Positions 56,427 through 64,000 of a DNA stretch of 64,000 nt are shown piece after piece. This DNA is from Nematostella vectensis. Its lineage: Eukaryota; Cnidaria; Anthozoa; Actiniaria; Edwardsiidae. Position 1 is the stretch's first letter; every line of letters begins with the position of its first letter. The notes below the pieces were generated by a model. The model had not been told where the DNA came from, ran no database searches, and saw only the letters and a program-made list of their open reading frames with translations. The stretch spans positions 4,742,747-4,806,746 of the forward strand of contig NC_064044.1 of NCBI RefSeq assembly GCF_932526225.1, given 5' to 3'. Position numbers and translations under genes: made by a program.

Positions 56427-57040
56427 CTACTCTGGGATGGCAGACTCGCCACTGTCCGTGTGCCGTTCCGGCAGGCAAACCACAGGTGAGTCCGCGGCTG
56501 CTACCTCTTGTTGACACCGCGTGTCAGCGCTTGCCGTTCCGACGGTGTTCACATGACGTGCTATGTGTAACGCCCCGGCGGCTAAAGCCATCAAACGACC
56601 GCAGCGTAGAGACAGGCTTCCGCACAATGTGCGGAGCTCGTTGTTGATGATGTAGTCGGACACTAGGTCATTGTGAAGATCGACCACACTGTCTATCGGC
56701 AGCGCCATGCCTACTAGCTTGGTCGTAAGCTTCAGAAAGCTGTCTGCCAGGGCGTCTGTAGTCCGGCTGGCTAGAGCGGTCTCGTATCGCCTCTCGTACT
56801 TCCTCACCTCCTCGGCGCTCATGCGTTTGACGTCGTCGTGAGTCAGGGCCTTGCCTACCATTTCTCTCGACTTCCCCGAGGCTACTAGAATTGCGAGTTT
56901 CTCCCTCGCGTCTGCTATCTCAGTTTGCTCACCTCCGGTTGCCGTCCCGGTAGGATGCGTCGAGCAGTCCAACAACTCGACGGCCGGGAGGCCTGCGGCC
57001 CCCCCTCAAGAAGACTCTCAAAGTATCCGTCGCTTATCAT
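56427..57040 (-). pseudogene. Viral conserved-looking protein with helical core, frameshifted near its start
   Basis: ATG at 57040 begins MISDGYFESLLEG. A run of G at about 57001-57006 then shifts the frame, and the main frame (to 56427) has ALTHDDVKRMSAEEVRKYE, LPIDSVVDLHNDLVSDYI and LRCGRLMALAAGALHIA. It is mostly helical, with a weakly hydrophobic stretch. It lies directly downstream of the capsid gene on the same strand. Function unknown; possibly virion assembly. Confidence 0.5.
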
Positions 57041-57193
57041 GCCGTGGCTAAGGTGCATATACGTTATGCCCTAGGGCGGTGGTTACGGTTCAACTAGGGC
57101 GGTGGTATAAGGGTGACGCAAGCAAAACTCTGTAACTCCGAGAACTTTTTCCTCTTGAGGGCCTTCGGGTCCATACCGCCCCGGCGTATGTGC
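57041..57193. other. Short spacer downstream of the capsid gene
   Basis: Contains a direct repeat CTAGGGCGGTGGT (57071 and 57095) and TGCATATACGTTATG near 57054, which resembles the alternating motif seen before other viral genes on the minus strand. Confidence 0.4.
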
Positions 57194-58300
57194 TCAGTAT
57201 TGTATGGACTCTAGCTGTCCGTTCATAAGGTTCATTTGGGCGTCGGCCAACACAAACACGTGACAGTTTACGTTACCCGGGCCGCTTGCCGTGCGTTTTA
57301 TCTCGAGGTGCACACCGTCGCAGGTATTGACCAATCGGAGACCGCCCCCATGGATAGCACTGTCGTCCGTCGTTCGAAGGTCGATCCACAGAGCAAACTT
57401 GTTATCGCCATAGAAAGACTCGGGGCCGATTGCCGGGGCGGCGGGCGCTCCGCTGTGCCCACCCGGGGAGGGGCGGACGAACCGCCTTTTCGCCTCCCTC
57501 CAGAAATCCGTGGGGCGCAGTCCCTGGCTGAAGACTTTGTTTGGCATGCCGTCGATTGTAACGCGAACGTCTCAGAACTCAGAGTCGCGAGCCCCTGCCG
57601 TGTATGGCTCCACAAAGAGGAGCAATAGACCACTTATAGACCTTCGCGGCAGGTTGACACTCTCGTTGATTATGCTGTCCGTCCCTTTGCTAATCACGAA
57701 GGTCTTGTGAAGGTTCACTTGCTCGTAGAAGAACGCTGTGCCGTTTTGGTAGGCGGCGGCTGCAGACCGGGCGAGGTTGTCGTCCCTTAGGCTTTCGTAC
57801 TCCAGCTCTAGATTTTTGATGCCATAGGATAATTTGGTGGCATCGCTTCCGACTACTACCTGGTCAACCGCTGCGAACGTGATCTCGAAGAGCAGCGCCT
57901 CGGAGAGCGCCCTTGGGTACAGCACGCCGTGGTCCGTCAGCAGAGAATGGTCTAGCGGGATGGTGTACCTCGCCCCGTGGGCGGCGTTTAGAGCGTTCTC
58001 CTTGACGTTACTGGTCGCTTTATCGCCAGCCTTGGAGCGAAGCTTGCGCATGTTTTCTGACTGTATGCCCTGCTCCAGGCGGTCCTCTCTCTCGACCTTG
58101 GACAGGTAAAGCTCCTCATACGTCTTGAAGACGTCGTAGCGGTTGGTGTCCTGGAGAGTTTCTCCTGCAAACGTGATTTTCAGGCGGCTCACGAGATTTC
58201 GGCCGACGTTGTTCACGACCCGGTGAACAGTTCTCTCGGCTTTCAACCCCAGAGGAACTCTGGGTGTTCGCTGGGGGCCGAGTTTATCGCTGACTGACAT
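57194..58300 (-). pseudogene. Major capsid protein, double-jelly-roll type, with in-frame TGA
   Basis: ATG at 58300 opens a frame that continues in the same phase to 57194 except for TGA at 57574-57572. The upstream part has TVHRVVNNVGRNLVSRLK, ETLQDTNRYDVFK, SENMRKLRSKAGDK and LDHSLLTDHGVLYP. The downstream part has NKFALWIDLRTTDD and ends in NCHVFVLADAQMN. These resemble capsid genes of polinton-like elements; the total length of about 368 residues is in their range. The stop is nearly two thirds along, so this copy is likely non-functional unless TGA is read through. Divergent from the gene at 58408. Confidence 0.75.
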
Positions 58301-58407
58301 CGTATACGTATATGTACTATATGCATATAAAGTACGAAGTCGCGTGGCTATGGTGCGGACTGTTAGACATGTCTAATATAGCATAGCACGAGTTATGCGC
58401 ACGCATC
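58301..58407. promoter_or_regulatory. Divergent promoter region between capsid gene and 58408 gene
   Basis: 107 bp separate the two start codons. It contains CGTATACGTATATG directly before the capsid ATG and GCATATAAAG (TATA-like) at about 58323-58332. The repeated TATGC/GCATA words could serve both directions. Function inferred. Confidence 0.5.
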
Positions 58408-59358
58408 ATGGATGACGCTGACGTTGACATTGACGATACCTTGCCGGGTGCGTCCGCCGATCGCGGGGCGGGGGACGACGAGACGACGCCCCTTCTCCCC
58501 GACGATGGGGAGTCGATCCCAATGACGAGCACGTCGTCGCGTACGCATGCTGCACATAGCATAGCTTCGCGAAGCGCAACGCAAACGACCGCTGAAACCT
58601 CGTTCACCACAGGGGATGCAGCGACAAGACTCGGTCTCCTGTCCCTCAGGAAGGAATACCCAGACCTTAACGAGAATCTGATACGATTCCAGTCAGACTG
58701 GAAGGGAAAGACGCTAATACAGGTTCGCGACCTCAGAAACGGAGGTTGGACTAAACCAAGACGGCTGTTCAACGAGGACGGGGGCGTCCGACAGGACGTT
58801 GCGAAGCTGAGTGGCTTCAAGCTGGCGATGGGGCCCGTGGCAGAGGTCATCCAGGAAAACACAGAACGGGTCCAAAAGCTGCAAGGGGTGGTAGCCGCAG
58901 ACAGGGAGACCATCGACGACCCTAACACGTCAGAGAGCCGCCGCCAAGAGGCCCGTGAGCGCAACGAGGAGAGGCTGTCCGAGATTGACGAACTAGAACG
59001 CGAAATCGGAGAGCTCGAGAACCAAAAGCCGCTAAGAGAGCGCATCAAAGCCATCTTCAAAAAGTACGGCTTTACCGTCACCGCTATCGGGTTGGCCGTA
59101 GCGACGACGATCACGGCCATTGTGACGTCGCTCGGCAAGTCGCTCTCCTCCGTGGCCAGAGGGGTCGGTAACGGGCTTAAGGCCATCGGGGAAAAGCTGG
59201 GCGAGCTTCTCCCCGGGCTAGTAGGCAGCATCGCGAACTTCGTGTTTAAGGCTGCAGGAGAAGCGGTGAAATTCCTTGGCGAAAATGCGTGGCTGCCCAT
59301 TCTAGCCGTAGCCGCGTTCTTGGTTCGTCGAATGCAAAGCAGTCATCGGAACAAGTAA
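58408..59358 (+). CDS. Viral membrane-active or virion protein, 316 residues, intact
   Basis: ATG at 58408 gives an uninterrupted frame. The first 85 residues are acidic and Ser/Thr-rich. A middle domain (RKEYPDLNENLIRFQSDWKG) leads into a coiled-coil region (about residues 160-210, many Glu/Arg). The C-terminal third is hydrophobic and glycine-rich (KKYGFTVTAIGLAVATTITA; KLGELLPGLVGSIANFVFK) and ends in a transmembrane helix plus basic tail. Such a tail suggests membrane insertion, perhaps in virion entry or morphogenesis, but no specific function can be assigned. Unlike most genes of this element it has no stop or shift. Confidence 0.75.
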   Translation: MDDADVDIDDTLPGASADRGAGDDETTPLLPDDGESIPMTSTSSRTHAAHSIASRSATQTTAETSFTTGDAATRLGLLSLRKEYPDLNENLIRFQSDWKGKTLIQVRDLRNGGWTKPRRLFNEDGGVRQDVAKLSGFKLAMGPVAEVIQENTERVQKLQGVVAADRETIDDPNTSESRRQEARERNEERLSEIDELEREIGELENQKPLRERIKAIFKKYGFTVTAIGLAVATTITAIVTSLGKSLSSVARGVGNGLKAIGEKLGELLPGLVGSIANFVFKAAGEAVKFLGENAWLPILAVAAFLVRRMQSSHRNK

Positions 59359-60778
59359 TACGCCGCAGCCACCGCGAGTGCCGACAACCGCGCCTTGAGG
59401 GCGGTGTGGTCACTCTTTTCGCCCGACATGCTATGCGCAGCGGGGGCAGGGGCCGCGCCCTCTGCGTGCACTTTCGCAGGGGCGGTTTGCCGCCGGGACG
59501 GCACGCGGTCGATCCCGTGTTGCACCCTAGGATGCCCACCGGCCATGTTATGGGCACCGACTGGCTTTGTCTCGGTGTTGATCGCGTTTGCGCCGAGCGT
59601 CATGGAGTCCGTGACTTTCTGCAGCTTATTGTTGTAGCCAACGACGCTTTGCGTGTTTATCACCAGGTCGCTCGGCATCAGCCACACTCCTGGTGCGACC
59701 GCAAGACTCAGTCTCACCTTGGCCTCCTGCACGGCTAACTGGTACCTTGATCGCGTCTTCGAGCAGCTTCGTGAACTCCGCCGCGCCTCCATGACCGGCC
59801 CACCGGCCCCTGCGATAGAGGAACGGACGTTTACCTGCGCGCCAAGCACTGTGTAGACGAACGCCTCGACCGAGCGATCGAGTCTTCCTAGCCCTGCTTT
59901 TGTCAGCCCCTCACCTTTTGGAGGCGCAAACCAGCTATATTGCACGCCCCCGTGGTCGTCGTTGCGTATGTAACCCACTTGCTTCCCACTATTGTACGTC
60001 CCACCTTCGTTGCTAAACAGATTGAGGTGGCTCGGGTACTCGTCCGCCGCCGTGTCGTAGCCACGGATCACGTGCACGTTGCGATACCTCTCCCCCGGGT
60101 AGAACACAAACACATCGCCTAGCCCGTGGTTCCGCCCGCCTTTCCATCGGAAGTCCGGCTTACGCGGCAAACCGAACTCTATACATAGACGCTTGAAAGC
60201 GGCCTTCTTGTAGGGGTTACCTTTTTGCGTGAACGGGCTGTCGCCGGGCAGGGGGGCGCCGAGCTCGTAGAGCTCCGGGTGGTAAAGTAGACGTGAAACC
60301 TTAGAAAATACCCTGACGACAGAGGGGAGCGTGGCGAAAGTGGGGTCAGTTAGGGACACCCCACATCCGGCGGTTGCGCACCAGACCGCAATGTTGAGTT
60401 GCTGTGGCCAGTATCCATAGGAAGGCTCCGATAGCCACCGGCGAGACTCCTTGGCGGACTTGTGTGTGACTACCGTCTCTTTGAATATGTCTCGGACCCT
60501 AGTCGTGAATGATTTGTCCTCAGCCACGTGTATCTCCAGCTGCGTGAGTAGTGGGGTGATGTGTGAGGCCGTGCTCTCCACGGGGGTCGCGGGCGTGGCG
60601 TAGAGCAGCTTTTGCGCGAGGGTCAGAGACCTAGGGAAACTGGGTTTTTGACTTGTTCGGCTATAGCGTGTTTGATATGCTCGGCTATAGAGGCTCCCGC
60701 CGCCACTGCCGCCTTCTTCGTCTCCTCCTCCTTCCTTCGGGGAACCTCGTTCAGCATCTGCCAGCCTTCCCAATCCAT
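59343..60778 (-). CDS. Large viral structural-type protein, one frameshift near its start
   Basis: A long frame (about 60700 to 59343) has WPQQLNIAVWCATAGCGVS, KRLCIEFGLPRKPDFRWKGG, EAFVYTVLGAQVNVRSS and AVQEAKVRLSLAVAPG, then a Pro/Ala-rich tail with a hydrophobic end. The likely start is ATG at 60778 in another frame (MDWEGWQMLNE...IKHAIAEQV); the frames meet near 60645, so one shift is needed. The gene overlaps the end of 58408-59358 by about 16 bases, tail to tail. Probably a minor virion protein; function unknown. Confidence 0.65.
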
Positions 60779-60808
60779 GCTCAGCCCTATTAAACACGAA
60801 GGCGGGCT

Positions 60809-61497
60809 ATGTTCAACACAATGGTGGTCCTGCATGCTGTGTTCACCGGAGGCGAACTGACGCTCTTCTTCGAGCAGCCGATAAGGCGCCCACGCGTCGT
60901 GGCGCTCCGGCAGTGCTCGCTGTTTAACATCTGGTATAATCTCGAGCGGGAGCATCAGATAACGACTATAGCCCCCCTCCCCCCATCGCTACTCTGCCAG
61001 CCGGGCACCAAACGGCCGAGTCCATCGTGGAGACGATCAACCGCGCTAAGAGCGATATTCTGACCGCGAAGCTAGATCCCCTCACCGGGAAGATCGTGCT
61101 CATGTCAGGTGGCATTGTGTTCCTGAACGCCGAGCTTTGCGCACTATTTGGCCTGGAGGCTAAAGACGATCAGATGGGGGCGCGGGGCCTCGCACTGCCC
61201 TTGGGGGAGCCCCCACTTAAGGTGACTTTGCCGAAAATAGAGGCCATCTACATCTTCTGCGACATCGTAGACCGCTCGCAGTGCCTCGCCTTAGACGAGC
61301 CTTCAAACGTTCTCGCTTGCCTAGAAACCCGCGGGAGGCCGCACGAGAAAGTCGTCTATGGGCCCGACATCCCCGTTTGTGTTGCAGCCTCTTCCTCTGA
61401 GTTTGTCTCGAGTATCCGAATATGGATCAGGGATGACCGCGGTAGACGGGTGGACTTTAAGGGCAAGCCTGTTCGCCTCGTATTAGAGCTAACCTAG
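60809..61497 (+). pseudogene. Probable minor capsid (penton-like) protein, frameshifted
   Basis: ATG at 60809 opens MFNTMVVLHAVFTGGELTLF; the frame reaches a C-rich run at about 60972-60985 and then changes. The second frame to 61497 has INRAKSDILTAKLDPLTGKI, GGIVFLNAELCALFGLEA and a beta-rich end. The size and beta-rich composition fit a single-jelly-roll minor capsid protein, but I cannot confirm that from sequence alone. It is divergent from the 60778 gene, with about 30 bp between their start codons. Confidence 0.5.
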
Positions 61498-61513
61498 GTC
61501 CGACATAACAAGC

Positions 61514-62174
61514 ATGGCAAACAGCGACGTTAGCAGCGGTGGCATATACCCCCCGCTTCACAGTGTCTGCCCCCCGCAAACGCCTACCGCTCCGGCAAGC
61601 ATCGGCGGCGACGCGCAAATCCACATGACGCCTACCGCTCCGGCAAGCATCGGCGGCGACGCTCAAACGCACATGACGCCTACCGCTCCGGCAAGCATCG
61701 GCGGCGACGTGCAAAGTTTCCGACTCCAGGTAATACGTGACACTCGGGCGGCTCTAGACAAGGAGATAACGCATTATCGACTGGTGCGGAAGAAGTATAA
61801 GGGCGCCTTTGCCGTTACCCATGCTGTGTCTGTGGCATCCGGCATCGCTGCAGGGGCGCTTTCCAGCGCCGGGCTGGGAGTCTCTTTGAGTGGGATAGGG
61901 GTTCTGATCGGCGCTCCGCTGGCAGGGGTCGCTGGGCTGGTCGGTGTCGTGGGCGCGGGCGCGGGGGTGGCCTCTAGGGGGTCTAACGAGCAAGGTGGCT
62001 AAACACGAAGACACGGTGGTTTTAGCGAAGAGTAAGAAAAACTCGATCAGCGAGCTGGTCTCTAAGGCTCTGCAAGACGGGCGTATCTCAGACGAAGAGT
62101 TTCGGCTAATACTTCGGGAAGAAAAATACGCGAGGAGTTCGGGAGCGAGGTGTTCGAGTAAAGCTCAGGTTTGA
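61514..62174 (+). pseudogene. Viral membrane protein with 15-residue tandem repeats, frameshifted near end
   Basis: ATG at 61514. The N-terminal part has three tandem copies of TPTAPASIGGD (period 45 bases, 61582-61715). A polar helix (RAALDKEITHYRLVRKKYKG) and a long Ala/Gly/Val-rich hydrophobic segment follow. A G-run at about 61976-61981 ends this frame at 62002, while the next frame continues with VAKHEDTVVLAKSKKNSISE and DGRISDEEFRLILREEKY. Probably one protein broken by a shift. It follows the minor-capsid gene by 16 bases. Function unknown. Confidence 0.55.
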
Positions 62175-62292
62175 ACGCCACGCCAGCGGCTTCGAATTTA
62201 CGGCCGAAAAACGGTCATTCCGCGCTCCGTAGGTCGGCGGCCCTCCTCGTTTTCGCGGCCCTCCCCGACGCCATCGCTATTGCCCCAAAGAG

Positions 62293-62651
62293 TCGTGTAC
62301 GCGAAACGCGCCCGGCCTACACCCTAATTATTCATGCACGCGAAACGCGCCCGGCCTACAGCCCTAATTAATTATTCATGCACGCGAAACGCCCACCGGC
62401 CTGCAGCCTTAATTAATTATTTATGTACGCGAAATCGATTTGGCCTACATGAAAAGCCCATGTACGTTTTGGCCTACATTAGCTTTTGCCGATTGTTTAT
62501 GTACGTGAAATCGATTTAGCCTACATTAGCTTTTGCCGATTGTTTATGTACGTGAAGCATTACCTGCCTGATATATAGAGACGGGGCTGGGAGGCCCGGA
62601 GGGGCGATCCGCGCCTCCCAGGCCGTTTCACTGAAACCCCCCGGTCCCCCC
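62293..62651. repeat. Right terminal inverted repeat of the viral element
   Basis: Inverted copy of 49518-49872, ending in the palindrome CTGGGAGGC/GCCTCCCAG, TTTCACTGAAA and a C-run. The 42- and 46-base subrepeats are present but diverged from the left copy by several substitutions and small indels, e.g. GGCCGGGCGCG in place of GGCCGGTGGGCG. Confidence 0.9.
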
Positions 62652-62717
62652 CGCGATGTTTCTGTTTTCTTTGTGGAGACTACGCAAGCCATCCACAAAG
62701 AAAACAGAAACATCGCG
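62652..62717. repeat. 26-bp perfect hairpin at Penelope head-to-head junction
   Basis: 62652-62677 and 62692-62717 are perfect inverted copies (CGCGATGTTTCTGTTTTCTT...) around a 14-base loop. The left arm continues, across the viral insertion, into the Penelope RT fragment at 49517-49260. The right arm continues into the Penelope fragment at 62718-63473. It is the junction of two opposed Penelope copies. Confidence 0.85.
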
Positions 62718-63473
62718 ACGAAAGTGGATATAACTACACGCTGCATTACGAACCAAACACCACAAACAAACGCAAGAACCGCCAGCTCAACAACATCATC
62801 TGGTACAACCCCCTTTTAGCAAGAACACAAGCACCAACATCGGCCACAGATTCCTCTCACTCATAGACAAGCACTTCCCTAAAGACCACAAACTCAGAAA
62901 AATCTTCGACCGGAACACAATCAAAATCAGTTATAGCTGCATGAGCAACACCAAGCAGATAATTGACAGCCACAAAAAACGCATAATCGCCTCATCAATA
63001 ACAACCGAAGACTCCCCTACCTCCCATAATAATAATAATAATAATAACAAAACATGCAACTGCAGACAAAAGAACGCGTGCCCCCTTGACGGAAACTGCC
63101 AATCTACCAAGCTACTGTAACAAGAAAGGACACCACCACCACCACCTCCAAAACCTACGTAGGACTAACCGAGAACGAATTCAAGACAAGATATAGAAAC
63201 CATACCGCCTCATTCCGACACGCTAAACACAGAAACTCGACCGAACTAAGCAAGTACTTATGGAGCCTTAAAGACAACGACATAGAACACATTATTTCAT
63301 GGAAAATCCTGTCATCTCACTCCGCCTACAACAGCTCTAGCAAAAGATGTAATCTCTGCCTCAAAGAAAAACTTATCATTATCCGCCAACCCAAGCTATC
63401 AACTTTAAACAAGCGTAACGAGCTAGTGTCTTCGTGCCGCCACAGGAACAAAGCCTTGTTATGCAACAGCTGA
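62692..63473 (+). pseudogene. Penelope-like element: RT end and GIY-YIG endonuclease
   Basis: On the plus strand, broken frames encode GYNYTLHYEPNTTNKRKNRQ, KHFPKDHKLRKIFDRNTIKI, a Cys motif (CNCRQKNACPLDGNC), TYVGLTENEFKTRYRNH and SKRCNLCLKEKLIIIRQP, ending at TGA (63471). Linker, zinc-binding-like Cys block and GIY-YIG-type endonuclease follow in the order known for Penelope-like elements. The reverse-transcriptase core is missing between the hairpin and GYNY, and a stop at about 63118 and at least one shift interrupt the rest. An ATA repeat lies inside (63027-63046). Inactive. Confidence 0.8.
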
Positions 63474-63579
63474 ACTATTCAATTTCATCATAACAGCCAT
63501 TCAAATTTCGCGCTCTATTTTTATGTTAATTTTATACATAGATAGTATATAAGTGATGGTAGTAATATATTCTTAATAA

Positions 63580-63622
63580 ATCTCCTGATGAGTGGGCAAC
63601 CACGAAACAGGCTTGTAGAGAT
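63580..63622 (+). ncRNA. Type I hammerhead ribozyme (Penelope-associated)
   Basis: All core parts are present. Stem I is ATCTC (63580-63584) with GAGAT (63618-63622). The core CTGATGA is at 63585-63591. Stem II is GTGG-GCAA-CCAC (63592-63603). GAA follows at 63604-63606. A short stem III ACA-GGCT-TGT (63607-63616) ends in U, followed by A617 as the cleavage-site base. This matches the minimal hammerheads found in the terminal repeats of Penelope-like elements. Cleavage is expected after A617. Activity is inferred from structure. Confidence 0.88.
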
Positions 63623-64000
63623 GAAACGGTAGTTCGCGTGTTTTTTTCCTACAAACCAAGATATATTTATATATATTTATATAAAAATGCATGAGAACAA
63701 ATTGTGGACACAGGCGGCGACCAGAAACGAATTATTTTTTATGTGGCCCCATCACTAGCCTGCGTGCATCATGATTCAAAATTCTTGTTGTAAAACAATA
63801 TATTACAGAATGCAATAAGAATTTTGAATCCTGATGCAGGTTGTATCGTGCTGTCCTTGAATGTAGAAGTAATTATTGTTTTTGACCAATAAAGTTGAAG
63901 AAAGCTAAAGCCCCACTCAGATGATCAATGTTTAATTTACAATTTTTAGTTAATTACTAAAAAACTCGTTATATAAGCATTCTATCGGCTAAAACAATAG
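63623..64000. other. Penelope tail and host flank
   Basis: AT-rich, with TATATTTATATATATTTATA at about 63660 that may end the Penelope insertion. A foldback at 63759-63840 pairs GCATCATGATTCAAAATTCT with AGAATTTTGAATCCTGATGC. No gene. Confidence 0.45.

Larger units (their letters stand above)
49518..62651. mobile_element. Endogenous polinton-like virus, 13.1 kb
   Basis: A GC-rich block, very different from the AT-rich host, starts with a G-run and ends with the matching C-run. It has inverted terminal repeats of about 350 bp and a 6-bp direct repeat CGCGAT at 49512-49517 and 62652-62657. A 6-bp duplication is what polinton/Maverick integrases make. Genes include a DDE integrase, a polymerase-helicase-HNH giant gene, a double-jelly-roll-type major capsid protein and several probable capsid or membrane proteins. 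Stops and frameshifts in many genes show that this copy is defective, though two structural-type frames are uninterrupted. No FtsK/A32-type ATPase or protease is evident. Whether it belongs to a named lineage cannot be settled without searches. Confidence 0.88.

Noticed and set aside
58317-59300. 327-codon minus-strand frame opposite the 58408 gene
   Set aside because: Ser/Arg-rich shadow of an intact plus-strand gene that has better composition, start context and membrane features.
49518-62651. Classical retrovirus or LTR element
   Set aside because: Integrase is present but there are no LTRs in direct orientation, no reverse transcriptase inside the borders, and ends are inverted with a 6-bp duplication.

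Overview
This is eukaryotic, intron-rich animal DNA. The gene set (a GDF5/6/7-type TGF-beta ligand, an SLC25A16-type mitochondrial carrier, an SDR16C-type retinol/steroid dehydrogenase, a multi-pass membrane protein), the AT-rich spacers, the many short inverted-repeat elements and a Penelope-like retroelement with a hammerhead ribozyme suggest an invertebrate, most plausibly a sea anemone or other cnidarian. The species is inferred and not proven by the sequence.

Layout. 1-580: minisatellite. 653-8440 (+): last ten exons of a multi-pass membrane protein gene whose start lies upstream of the window; its introns are full of tandem repeats, several built from its own exon/intron junctions. 9926-12007 (+): small two-exon gene of unknown function with a LINE fragment and a 24-bp minisatellite in its intron. 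12436-16256 (+): four-exon membrane-anchored short-chain dehydrogenase with two non-autonomous DNA transposons in intron 2. 16257-26660: gene-poor spacer with several inverted-repeat elements. 26661-28142 (-): two-exon GDF5-like gene. 28143-40546: spacer with a (GA)n tract and a 4.8-kb minisatellite with higher-order structure. 40547-41323 (-): intronless hypothetical gene. 43098-48881 (-): seven-exon SLC25A16-type carrier.

49260-63660 is a nested insertion. Two head-to-head fragments of a Penelope-like element (reverse transcriptase on the left, GIY-YIG nuclease and a hammerhead ribozyme on the right) are split by a 13.1-kb GC-rich viral element (49518-62651) with roughly 350-bp terminal inverted repeats and a 6-bp target-site duplication (CGCGAT). 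The element carries a decayed giant gene joining repeats, a family-B-like polymerase, an SF1 helicase and an HNH-like tail; a DDE integrase; a double-jelly-roll-type major capsid gene with one in-frame stop; and a cluster of probable structural and membrane genes, some intact. I could not find a packaging ATPase or a maturation protease. It is best described as an endogenous polinton-like virus, now mostly decayed.

The most interesting points are the polymerase-helicase-HNH viral element and its shared start-proximal alternating motif, the nested Penelope element with its ribozyme, the recurrent tandem duplication of splice junctions in two host genes, and the 1.2-kb higher-order structure of the large minisatellite.
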